Source: Pomacea canaliculata
Taxonomy: Eukaryota; Mollusca; Gastropoda; Architaenioglossa; Ampullariidae
Reading direction: 5' to 3'
DNA: 64,000 nt
Assembly (NCBI RefSeq): GCF_003073045.1
Contig: NC_037603.1
Location: 11,562,192-11,626,191 of the forward strand
Shown here in pieces: positions 19,797 to 30,725 of this stretch. The position numbers were made by a program, and so were the translations under genes. The notes under the pieces are model-generated. The model was given only the letters and a program-made list of their open reading frames with translations, had not been told where the DNA came from and ran no database searches. Each line of letters opens with the position of its first letter. The first letter of the stretch is position 1.

Positions 19797-21640
19797 TTAC
19801 TGTATTGGAATGGACACAACTTTCTCACAGAAATAGCAGCCTGGTCCTAACTTCTCGACAGCTTCTGTTGTAATGTTCTGTCTGATGGTACACAGAGTGC
19901 ACTCAGACACAGATGAGGTCACCAGGCCAGGCCGGAAATTGTAAGCTGCGCATGTCGGCGTCCTGCAACAACGCTCACTGCATCGAAGGTGACTTCCGGT
20001 AAACTGTTGAGTCTCTTGGCATCGAAAGCACTCATCAATGTGACAGCGAAAGAAATGTCCCATCAGTGGATCTGAAATCGAAGAACAGTATTTGGTTGAT
20101 AAACTGTCGATGATCACAGAACGACATGAGAGCAAGTGCACAACCACACGTTCAGGAATAAGTAAAAACACAGAAAAATCCTGAGTAGGGGCTTGGATAG
20201 AATGGTTCATATTAAAACTACTTAATAATGTTCATGAGTGTTTTTTTCTTTAAGTTGGAAAATTAGTAGAAAATGTTTGGGTTTTTTTTTTTTTTTTTTT
20301 TTTTTTTTTGAGAGCATGTAAATCACATGTTTGGGTAGAAAGGGTTAGATAAGACAAAAGAATGGACAGAGAGTGGACAGCCCCTACACACAGGTTTCTG
20401 CTGTAGGAGTCCCTTCTGTCGACTCTGTAGTAGCAACTATCGAGTGGGTAGTCGAGGACACAGCCTCGGAAGTCGAAGTAGTGGTCAATGAAGATGTTGA
20501 TGTGGTGGTGTGGCCAGTGATGGAGTTTTGCTGGAGGTTGGGATCTCCAGGAGGCGGTGGTGGCGGCGGGAGCCTCTGATCTCTAGGAGGCTGGCTGCTA
20601 GAAATTATTCAACACACCATGGGTTGGTGACCACATGCTAAAAAAAAAAAATCACTTATGGTTCTATAAGCAATGACACTTACATTAAAACACCAGCCAA
20701 AAAGATGAATTTAAATGAAGATAATATTAGGAAAAGCAATCAACAACCACAAGGCTTAACTTTATATGAAAACATAACAGTAATCCTCCCTTCTCAACAG
20801 TAAAAGTTTTTGATTAAATGTTCACATGACAAGATGGTTTCTGAAGCTTCTGATGTCAAAAACTACGATATACGGTCTGTCGCTGTTGTCGCTCCTCTTG
20901 AAGTGACTCAGTGTACCAGTTGAACACAGGAAGATAAAAGAAAAACAAAACAAAAAAAAGGCAAAAAATGCACTACTTAAAAATTTTACAATCATTTAAA
21001 GACATTATATTACTTTTAAAATCCAAAACTTACAAAAATTTAAAAAAATATATTCACGAAAGTTGTACACTTTTATCAGTCTGGTAAGAAATCAAATACC
21101 AAAACATGAAAGAAAAAGCGGCCGCCATGAGATGCCCACACGCACGCTCGAGCCCTCGCTCATCTTCCCATGATTTTCCGCATAAGAAAATAGCAAGATT
21201 GTGAAAAAATTTGAACTTTTTTGGGAAAGTTTGTCTTACTATTTTTTTCTTAACTTCTGTCATTATTCTCTTTCTTTCTATTTTGTTTCCTTTTTTTTCT
21301 TCTTCTTCTTTTTTCTTTCATTTTTTTTTTCGCCCTTTAATGTTTCCTTTTTTTCTAAACTCCAAGAGAGTATTACAACTGGTCTCCTCAGATATGTCGA
21401 TGTCTACTTATATATGAATGTTAGTGTTTATAACTCCTAGCTGTTTTTTCCCCCGTCAGCTAATGCAAGAAACATCGGTTCATAACAGGCGCAAAAAGGA
21501 AAAAAACTAATGAAAAGATCTACAATTGTAGCTGTACATCATACACAAAATACAAGTAAAACACAGGTTTACCTGATACACCTGAGGACACAGAAGAACG
21601 CTTGGAGAGTAAGCAGAGCAGGTGGCATCAGACGAACCAT
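19797..21640 (-). CDS. Locus B: secreted protein with Pro/Thr-rich linker and Cys-rich PAN-like domain
   Basis: Three exons: 21640-21573 (start ATG at 21640-21638; an alternative donor at 21582 keeps the same phase), 20597-20392 and 20071-19797 (stop TAA at 19797-19799). Phases 2 and 1 match exactly, giving about 179 aa with no frameshift. Exon 1 is a signal peptide (MVRLMPPALLTLQAFFCVL). Exon 2 has a run of seven prolines, then a Thr/Ser-rich mucin-like stretch suited to O-glycosylation. Exon 3 has eleven cysteines, including RCSERCCRTPTCAAYNF, which resembles the core of PAN/apple modules (Cys pair, Cys, then A-x-N/F). There is no transmembrane segment after the domain, so I infer secretion. 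The N-terminus resembles locus A (both start MVR plus a hydrophobic stretch). The PAN assignment is tentative. Confidence 0.65.
20282..20309. repeat. Poly(T) run
   Basis: 28 consecutive T in intron 2 of locus B; possibly the poly(A) tail of a decayed minus-strand retroposon. Confidence 0.8.
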
Positions 21641-21660
21641 GATGAGTGTTGAATCCAAAA

Positions 21661-21690
21661 CAACTGAGGTCCAAGCCATACATATATAAT
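21661..21690 (-). promoter_or_regulatory. Core promoter of locus B (TATA box plus initiator-like site)
   Basis: On the minus strand TATATATG (21688-21681) lies about 41 bases before the locus B start codon. An initiator-like CCTCAGTTG at 21669-21661 follows roughly 20 bases downstream. The spacing fits a TATA promoter with a very short 5'UTR. This is a sequence-pattern call only. Confidence 0.45.
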
Positions 21691-22054
21691 AATTATCTTC
21701 TTGATTGCTTGAGAGTCCATTCTGATTGGTCGCAACAGAAAATGTGTGAAATACAGACTATTTTCATTGGAGACTGGAAGAGTATGCTCCGGCCAAAGCA
21801 AAGCCTATTAGCGACTAACAAATAATGCAAACGAAATCCTAGTGTCATCCCTATCCTCCAACATTCCTTGTTCCACCCAGGTGTCACGCAGGGTGTGAGG
21901 TGGTCTGTGTGCTGCGCATCAGACATGGAATTGGAGCTGACAAACCACTCTAATGATGATGGCCTAGAGGCTGAAGAAGCTTCTGACGAGGAGTTTGATG
22001 TCACACAAACGACAAGTGGACATGGGCCACGTGTTGTGTGCATAGATTCTCGTT

Positions 22055-22101
22055 AACAACAACAACAACAATAACAACAACAACAACAACAACAACAACA
22101 A
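22055..22101. repeat. (AAC)n microsatellite
   Basis: About 47 bases of AAC trinucleotide repeat with one ATA interruption. Confidence 0.95.
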
Positions 22102-22374
22102 TCGGGAAAGTTTGAACGTTCTATGCACGTACCAATGGGTGCACACATTAATCTTTCTGTTCTCCGCGAACAGTCTATGTCTCTATGACTATCCAACAGG
22201 CCAACACTATGATGGTTGTCTTCAATTTTTCAGTCCGGAAATTCTTGAACTCTGGCCATTTCTCAGTGATTGTAAAACTAACCTGATGATCCTACTGCTA
22301 GAATTCGGCTATTTTTCAGTGATTGTTTTTGAGACCAGCATCCATCATTATTATGTTTGTGTGGTTATTTTTTT

Positions 22375-22440
22375 TTTAGTAAAGTGCTTTTAACGTACCT
22401 TTAAAGGGAAAGGGGGAGGAAGAGCACTATATCAATAAAC

Positions 22441-22474
<34 letters not shown>

Positions 22475-22499
22475 CATCATCATCATCATCATCATCATC
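22375..22499 (+). repeat. Retroposon-like 3' tail ending in (ATT)n(ATC)n
   Basis: The segment AGTAAAGTGCTTTTAACGT, followed by GAGCACTATATCAATAAACG and then (ATT)n to (ATC)n at 22442-22499, resembles the 3' end of animal SINE/LINE families that carry a GCGCTATATAAAT-type motif before an ATT repeat. The body of the element is not recognisable. Confidence 0.4.
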
Positions 22500-23881
22500 T
22501 TTTTGCCAGTCGTCACAGAGGACTTGTCTGACTGTGAAATTTTATGTGAGATGCAATTACTATTTTATTGTCATTCAAACATCTAATAAGACTATATCGA
22601 TATTTATTTATTATCTGTTTACATGATTCCAAATAATACAGCATATGGCTAAAGATAACAAGGTAGAGGAAAAAGAGAGAAATGAATGCAGTTGATTACA
22701 GACCATTCGTGAGGCCTCCTAGGTCGGTAATATTTTTCCACTAAAAATAATCAGCCTAGTTTTTGTTTGTTAGTTAATTTTGGCTGTTTTTTGTGGGGTT
22801 TTTTTTCTTTAGTTTTTTTGTTTTGTTTTGTTTTCTGCTGATTTTTTTGTTTTTTGTTTTTTGCCTTACTTTATAGGACGTTTTTAATCGTCAAACTCAG
22901 ACATGTGACTATGACACATATATTAGAACATAATCGTCATGTCAGCTTCTTCAACCCTCAGGTGACCTAACGATCGGTACACGTGATGATCAATGTTCCT
23001 GATGGACTAGATGAACTGTGACATATTTAATAACACGACCCCCGGTTCAAAAGGTCCCATTTAGTGTTACTAAAAATATTCGCATATCCGTCATCATTGG
23101 AGGCGCGCTGTGGCGACGAGAGAGCAGACAACAGTCTTGTGACGACAAGTAATCGTATTTACTTACGTAAGCTCACGTGCTCACGTGCTGTGTCAAGTCC
23201 AAAGGTCGAGCATGGTAAAGCACGCTGGTCAGTCTATTGTGAGGAGGGGTGAAGGACGCGCACAAGCTTGACCTGACAACTGCCTACGTGTGACCCCAGT
23301 CTGACCTTTACAGATAATGTGGACATACCTGCATGGACTTCACAGATGCGCACGTGATGCAGTGTGTGTATGGGAGGACAGCAAGAGGTGAATTCATCTC
23401 ATTCTACACCCCATTAAGACAATAACCGGTTGCAATCTGTACGAAATTTTCATCGACTATTCAAGTAATGCTGTATGAAGATGCTGAAGTCTGATAGGGT
23501 TAGTATGGTTAAATTTTAGAAAGAAATGTTTATTTTAATGTTTATCATCAGCTATCGGATATCATAAAAGGATCCGTAAAATTGTGTGAGCTGTGCTGGC
23601 TTCCTGCCCAAACAATAAAAAATTTCGTTCGTTTGTTTCGGATGTCACAGTGGGCTCTAAATGAAAAAAAAATAAAAATAAAAATGAAACAAATGTTGAG
23701 AGTGACGTAATGTGAGAGGATGCCTTCTGCACGAGAGCGGGGGGAGATGAGGAAACATACAGGGAAGAAGTGGGAGAAGCTGTAGTCACGTGGGCTTTCA
23801 CGAGGGAAGAAAGAGTTACATAGTCACCGGCATCACATTATATTCCCCCTTCCTTCGCCTCCATCTATTGTCCCTCCCTAC

Positions 23882-24128
23882 CTCCGTCTGCACTGACCGG
23901 ACAGCCTTTTGTGCGAGGGGACGTCACCCAGGCACATCACCGCAATGTTTATATCCCCTTCACTGGAAACAATGAACATGCACTTCCCTTGCTCTTTGAC
24001 CTGGTCGGACGTCCGCAGAGCGCAGGTCATATCCTGACAGCAACGTTGTAACGTCGTACGAGTGACGTCACCTCCTTGAACTCGAGGGCTTTGCACGTAA
24101 CCCGAGATGGCTGCTTGACATGTCACAG
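23882..24128 (-). CDS. Locus C: internal exon for a Cys-rich PAN-like extracellular domain (partial)
   Basis: An open frame of about 82 codons is bordered by an acceptor (CTTGACAG before 24128) and a donor (AG/GTAGGG at 23882-23881), entering in phase 1 like exon 3 of locus B. It contains seven Cys, including the block TTLQRCCQDMTCALRT, which matches the Cys-Cys...Cys spacing of the locus B domain (RCSERCCRTPTC). No signal-peptide exon, transmembrane exon or stop could be linked to it, so the gene is incomplete here. Relationship to locus B by duplication is inference from the shared motif, phase and orientation. It could instead be an unrelated Cys-rich module. Confidence 0.4.
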
Positions 24129-24320
24129 CTGTCAAGTATTCGGAGAATAAAACAACTCGCACAAAGTCTCGATACAACAAACTCGTACTTGGACCAGAGA
24201 AAAAAAAAAGTTATAATGTATAATTTGTTAATTGAGATTTTTAAAATGTGAACAGAAATTTAGTTTCATTTATTAGTTTTAATTTTATTATTTAATTTTC
24301 TTGTCACTAAAATATATCAT

Positions 24321-24440
24321 AGGCGGTCCGGTGGCACAGTGATTAGCGTCTGTCATCAACACAAAGATTGGATTCCATGGGTACGGATCTCAGGGCCGCT
24401 GCATTTTCTCTACACCTGTTTACAGACCTTCCCCATCTTC
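24321..24440 (+). mobile_element. Degenerate tRNA-derived SINE
   Basis: GGCGGTCCGGTGGCACAGTG followed by ATTAGCG resembles the 5' end of animal tRNA-SINEs, whose A box is TGGCNCAGTGGTTAG. A decayed B-box region (GGATTCCATGGG) follows about 40 bases later. No poly(A) tail or target-site duplication was found. Confidence 0.45.
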
Positions 24441-27400
24441 CCTAAAATAACAATACAAAAGACGCAAAACACACAAAGTGAAATTTAAAAGTATATTTGC
24501 GCTTAATTGGACTCTAGAAAATTAATGCAAAATGAATCCGGTGTGAGATTTTCACTTCAGACCTATGTCTATGATAGTAAGAAAGGGATTATGAAATACA
24601 TGTATATCAGCCCAGTCACATTTATTCAATTCTGTCTCCTATACTACCTGCCAATTGATGTGAATGATCGAACTGTCCCTTTTTTTATGGGCTGGAATAA
24701 ACTGTCGCCTATTTGAATAATACAAGATCCATTCGGTGACTACAACTAATCGAGTTCCAGTAGGATGTGACCGTCTGACGCGAGCATTCACGAGGAGAGT
24801 CAAGGCAACGGTTTCTCAAGATAAAAACTAATCGCACTTTCTTACTTATACTCATATGGCTCATCATCATCACTTGAGAATGCGCAAATAATTTTATCAA
24901 TTTTTGTTGGAATATCAGTATTCCTCAGTGTCGGCGGCTTGTTGTCCACGATGTCAAAGGTCATATCCAACGGAAGGGAGGACGTATAGTCCACTCAGCA
25001 CGTGACAAGTCCCAAGCACCACGTACAGATCGTGTCCGTGGTCTCCCTGACAATTGATTTGCTTCTTTGGTCGTTTACACGTGATATTCACATGAGCCTC
25101 ATTAACAATTAACCCGCTTCAGAAATTGGTCATTATGGTTCTTTTGTTACTTTTTTTTATTTCTTCTTCATTTCGCAATCAAGGCTCAGCAACAACCACT
25201 AAAAAAGTGTCTGGGTCATATTTTTTTACGGTGGTGGTGGCTTGTTTCTATATTGTTGTTTTTGCTGTTGTTGTTATCCTCATAATCGCAGGAGGCTATA
25301 ATTTCTGAGTGCCTGATATATGTTGCAATATGAAAGCTCCTTATCCACAAGGATCCCCTTTCATAGCTGAGTACCATTGAGTGCTACGACAATCTACCAG
25401 GGCATAGATATTGTATTTATTGTATATAAATATTGTACTGTTTCATGTTTAAGAGATATGAGAGGGTTTGTTTTTTTCTAAATGTGGGTTATCTGCAAAT
25501 ATTCATCCTTCCAGTGTGTCCAACAAAGAATTGATGGAGCGGGAAAGGGAGCAAGTGAAGTTCAAGGTAGACTACTCTGTCATCTCTTTGGTTTACTCGC
25601 TAAGCTATTAACTCCCTTAGCAAAAAAAAAAAAAAATCCCTCTCCCCATTCCAAAAAAAAAAAAAAAAGAAAAAAAGCTGGAATTGTGGAAAAAAACAGC
25701 TTTTTGCACTTACCATATACAATGAAAAGCAAAGGGACAATAACAATTTTTTACACCTCTAACCCACGCTCTAAACAAGGAAACATATGTTACAATATTT
25801 CTACAATAACTGAAGGTATATTGTATGTAATAATTTATTTTTTAACGGGACATGTGTAGTTATTATTCCCGCCAGCTGTGTACAGGAAGTTGCTGTTCGA
25901 GAGTCATGAAGTTACAAGAAAAACTTCTGCACTCATGTGTTCCTTATGCAGTTTCAATGTGCTTTTAGCCTCCTATAGGTTTATATTTGTCCTTAGCAAA
26001 TATCTTGAGACATGAATACTTCAGTCATTTTGCTTTGATGACATATGTAGATTCGATTTCATTTGGAGGGAACGAGGAAGGTTGTTTTGCAAGGAGTCTC
26101 ATGAGTATAAGTCAACACTTGGAATATGAAGTTTAAACAATGTTCGTGTAGGTTGGTTTTTTTTTTTTTTTTATGGAAAGTGGCCTAGAAGGTCAAGCGG
26201 ATCTGTTACCATTATGTCAACAAAGATACATTTGTTCATGAATAGAACTCTTAAAGAAGCAATCCAGTTCAGGCAAACACGGTAGATGTACGGCCTGTCA
26301 CGTGAGGAGTGGTCACTGGGGGGCATGTCATGGGATTGCCACCGAGGGTTACTTCAGCTTCCCGGTCCTCACATGGAACAAAGATAGCATCTGTGCGTGG
26401 AGCTCATCATCGGTGTAGTTACCATCAGTTCGTGCAACTTACTGACGTAGCTAGGGTCAGCAGACGCAGACAGGAAGAGGAGAAAGTAGGTGAAGAAGCA
26501 TCTTGTGACAGTCACTCCCTGATCAAGTCACGTGCGCACAACTGAACGAGACGCTACATGTGATCACGAACCTGTCCATGATATAATGCATGACTAGTGA
26601 CAGGGTGAAATTAATTAATAAACTTTCTGACATCTGTGCTCAAGGCGCAGTTCACAAAAATCTTGTTGTAGTACCCCATCTTCATCTAGTTTGCTTCTCT
26701 CGCCCCGCCCCGATCCACACGGCAAGAAACAACTTAAATGTTAACATTCCATTTCCTTCTGATTTAATATGCACTACTTATCCGACATTTTTAGAAATAC
26801 CGAATTTTAGTATTACTGTACTTGAACTCCTTCTGCCTCCCCATACTTCACCCTAATGAGAATAACATCAACACAAACGTCACTTGTTTGCGCGGTTTGC
26901 TTTTGTTTACTCACCTGTCTACAAGTGCTTACACACCTGGCATTGAATTATTTGTAGTCTTAGTGTTTTCTTCACCTCTGACTTCACCTCTAAGTTTTTC
27001 TTTGCTATTGTGATGTTGGCTCGCTGTCAGTGTGTTTAAAATATGTCAAAAAGACTGCGCAAAGGTTCAAACCGGATCAAAAATTTTAAAAAAATTAAAC
27101 TTTCTCACTGCTGGTGGGTGCCATATATTTAAAGTTTAGGACACATTGCTTCGTAATTTTTTATGCTATCCTTAATATTGCGGAGATAGAATGGCAGTTT
27201 ACAAACCATAAACTTAATTAAATTTTTTTAACTACTTGCTGTGTGTCAGGTGGTGCGCGTTTGCGAGGTTTTCATAAATCGAAGTTTCTGGTTTGCGAGG
27301 CTTAAAGGATTTATTTAGACAAGCACATGTGAATGGAGAAGATCTATTGAATAAAATGGTGAGTTTTTGCAACAAATCACGCTTGAATGAAGTGTGTGAA

Positions 27401-27542
27401 TGATGAGTAGTAGTTCAGTGGGTGCTGGCCTCGTATAACTGAGGGCTTTTAAGGTTTGTGTTTATTTAGTTTTAGTAGTAGTTAATGGAACTGTACAAAT
27501 GCATGCAATGAAAAAAGTGTTGTATATCTTCCAGCATGATTT

Positions 27543-27544
<2 letters not shown>

Positions 27545-27581
<37 letters not shown>
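27545..27581. repeat. Poly(T) run of 37
   Basis: An uninterrupted T tract, possibly the tail of an old minus-strand retroposon. No element body was recognised next to it. Confidence 0.85.
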
Positions 27582-27582
<1 letters not shown>

Positions 27583-29242
27583 TCTTAAGAGTTATTCTAA
27601 ACCGTTTTTTAGAACTCTATATTCAGGAGGTAGAACAAACAGTCCTCACCCAACCCCCACCCATCCATTTAGCAGAGCAACATCAATTTTTTTTCTATCC
27701 TTTGATATTCTTTAGTAATCACATTATAAAAATAACTCTACAAACTTAACCGTCCTACGTAAACACCAGATTAATATTTTAAACGATAAAAAAATTATCA
27801 GTGTCTATTCATCAGAAAATTATCACGTGACATAGTTTCATGTTCAGCAAAAGCGTTCACTGTGGGATATGTTTGTCTTTCTACTCTTGTTTTGCAATAA
27901 ACAAATCGATCAATCAGTCAATCAATCTTGTTGTGTATACAACAGTGGACCTTGCTCGGGCTCTACACCACGAGGTGCGCTCACTTCTCCAAGTATTTGC
28001 TTTGAGGTTTGACATCTGACAAGTGACAACCAGGAGGGTAAGGAACCTTCTGGGCATTTCACCCTGTATCGTGGCTTCACCCCGACACCCTGCTCTGGCA
28101 AACTCACTTGTTTCTGGAAGCTGGACGTTTGCCAGATGGCTAACACGCCATTCATCATGTCAACACATCTTCAGCCTCTAACGCAGAACAGGTGCGAGGA
28201 GCAGACAACTCCCCGGCAGCAGGGGGTCGTGTGCAAACAGAAGCGCGGTTATCGTTCCTTATCTGTCATCGGAGACAGCCTCCGAGGTTGCTAGTAAGCC
28301 AGACAGCCGGCCAGCCGGTACTTCTGAGTTTACTTCTCGGCTACTGTGCTTTCTCTTAAATAACATTGAGTAGTGGAGACCTATATGAGAGCAGACGTGC
28401 TCTGAGGTGGTCACGTGGGCATTGGTGTGTCGGTGACTGCCGAGCCCGATGAGTGAATTAACGTCTGGCACGTGTACATGTGCGTGCATGCGTGTCTCCT
28501 GATGCCACTAATGGAGACCATGTTTGTACAGGCGGAGCCCCTGCGGCTTGTTTTGGTGGTGAGTCCGTTTGTGTGTGTGTGACCGCGGGTTGGTGTGTGT
28601 GAGAGACATATATATATACACGTGGCTATTACGTTGGTGACGTAGCAAAGGTACGTAAGAGCTTTTCCAGGAGAGAAAATGTTAACTAAGAGATTGGCTG
28701 CTGTGGTCAAAATAGAACAGTAATAACTACTCGTTGGGGGGTACGAGGAACAGCTCTCCCCCCAACTCCCTCGACGCCCAGCAGCACGTGTACAGTTGGT
28801 CGTATAACCGACAGTAACCACTATCTTATCAAACACCAGCTGTTCGCCCCTTATTTCAAGATTCGTTCACAACCAGGGTCAAAATCGCTATCAGCCAACG
28901 CAGACTCTATTCATCTGCTATTATCACCCAGCTCACCCCCCCACACACACACCCCTGTACCTCTCCGCCCGTCTCCTCCATACACAGCAGGGAAGAGAAA
29001 GATCTTAAGCCATGTGACCATCGTCATAATGTTTCATTGGCCAATCAGAGGGTCATGAACTCTAGAGTTCGCAGGTTCCCCTTCTTTGTGTCCGGGCAGT
29101 GGAATCAAGAAACACAAACCAGCCAGCAGATAGCGGCAAGTATGAACTTGAGGAATAAAAAAAAAAAAAAAACAACCAAAACGATATCAATACTGGTCAA
29201 TTTATTTTTTAAGACTACAAACTGTAATGGTCTAACATAGAT

Positions 29243-29318
29243 ATGCCACCGGATTGAGATAGACAACCATTGGTCTAACATTAGTCTAACATGCCACCGG
29301 ATTGAGATAGACAACCAT
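29243..29318. repeat. Tandem duplication, 28-base identical repeat with 48-base period
   Basis: ATGCCACCGGATTGAGATAG plus the next eight bases occurs at 29243-29270 and again, identical, at 29291-29318. The flanking TCTAACAT is also shared, so the unit is about 48 bases. Confidence 0.9.
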
Positions 29319-30717
29319 GGGCATGTATAATTTCTAAAAATAAAACAAAACATCAGTACGAACCAAGAATAACAGTACACACGAGAGTAAATGGCAGACA
29401 TGCTCAAGAGTAGGAGACAGACGAGCTCAAGACTCCGGACAAAGAATATTTGTAACTGTAAGTGGGTCAGAGTGGCGGTCATGCTGACCTGTTTCCATAC
29501 AGCGCGCGCACCATACATCACACAAACGACAGTATTCTCGCTACATACAGCTTTGGGGCAAATATTAACTCCCAGGTTTATTTCTAGCAATCACAGAGCC
29601 TGGTCCTGTCAACACAGGGGCCGGCATGTCAAGTCTGTGACTCACAAAAGACACCAACAATACTTGTCTGCTCAGCTGCCGTTCAAACAGTTTGAAACTT
29701 GACGTCATAATGGTGTCATGGAGACAGTTGAGCGACTTCGACTCACGAACGCTTGTCTCTTTGTTCCATCGTGGGGAGGGGGAGAGAAAACAAGCCACCC
29801 ATCCACTCTCACACCCGTCGTGGCCTTGAGAGTGGGGGAAGGGGTGCGGAAGTGACGGGTGTCGGAGGGAGGGGATCGAGGGGCAAGTCATCGAGTTCAC
29901 CCTTGGCCGCGGCAGCACTGTCGTGAGCACGCGCGCTCGCTGCGTGTCCCTTGTTTACGTCAATGAGCAAACAAACCACGTGAGCGAAAGAAGAATATGA
30001 CTTGAATGTCGCATACAATCGGTATTTTGAGAACGAAATGAAAGTGGACTTTAACCTGTGTAATGAGGCAAGCTGGTGGACTCAAGACCATGACTAGCTT
30101 ACAGTCTTGAAATGGGGGGTGGGGATGGGGTGAGGGGCTGACCACCATCTTGGTCGAAGTCGTGTCCATGTGATATTAAGGTCTGTACAAATGAAGGTGG
30201 CTCAATGTTTTAAAACAACAAGGAAACACTAAGCAATTCAAGAACACGATTTTCTCCCCGTTTCCTCGTTGAGAGGATGATAAAGCAAGCAAACAGACAG
30301 ACTATATATATAAAAAACATACACACACGCCAATAAATTCTATAATAGATTATGAAAATGAATCCAATTAGGATTTCCTCTTTCACTTTACTGGCTTCTT
30401 CCGTATTTACTCCAGCATCCTATGTAACCAGTCTTGTCGGCTGTATTAGCAGATCTTGTCGGTTCTCATTACAGAACACGATGGAGGCTGGTAAATACAC
30501 CACGTGACCTTCAACTGCTGCCAGCATCCACTGACCCTCCACACTTGTCCTCACAACTTGTTGCGCAGTGCTCTCGGTTTGTGCGGTGCATGCGCAGGTG
30601 GGGTTAGGCCTGATGACAACGATGTGTCGTGTAGTTGATGCTGTCGTAGGTACAGAAATACATCATAGTTCAAAGACTTCATGCTGCACCGTGGACAGTT
30701 GCATCTGACATTAACGG

Positions 30718-30723
30718 TTTATT
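30718..30723 (-). terminator. Polyadenylation signal AATAAA of locus D
   Basis: A canonical AATAAA on the minus strand begins only two bases after the locus D stop codon (30728-30726), predicting an extremely short 3'UTR with cleavage near 30.69-30.71 kb. Confidence 0.5.
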
Positions 30724-30725
30724 AA

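Larger units (their letters stand above)
21691..23881. other. Non-coding stretch between locus B and the locus C exon
   Basis: No supported exon. It contains an (AAC)n repeat, a retroposon-like 3' tail ending in (ATT)n/(ATC)n, and a T/G-rich low-complexity patch at about 22750-22865. Later exons of locus C should lie here if that gene continues, but none could be assigned. Confidence 0.5.
24129..30717. other. Gene-poor stretch between locus C and locus D
   Basis: I found no exon set that could be phased. It holds a degenerate SINE, poly(A) runs near 25621-25670, a 37-base T run, a tandem 28-base duplication and several CACGTG-type E-boxes. An open 78-codon minus-strand frame at about 30427-30668 is protein-like in part but lies beyond the locus D polyadenylation signal and has no clear splice partner. 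Confidence 0.5.

Noticed and set aside
21868..22056. Acidic plus-strand frame (ASDEEFDVTQTTSG)
   Set aside because: It is short and overlaps the locus B upstream region; no splice partner was found.
27922..28158. 78-codon minus-strand frame containing a good donor (CAA/GTGAGT)
   Set aside because: A lone donor without a matching acceptor or recognisable protein; too weak to call an exon.
28411..28836. 141-codon minus-strand frame with hydrophobic and His/Thr-rich parts
   Set aside because: It spans simple GT/CA repeats and has no domain-like sequence.
30427..30668. 78-codon minus-strand frame with Ser/Thr-rich start and two Cys
   Set aside because: It lies downstream of the locus D stop and polyadenylation signal, and its acceptor phases do not fit exon 4 of locus D.
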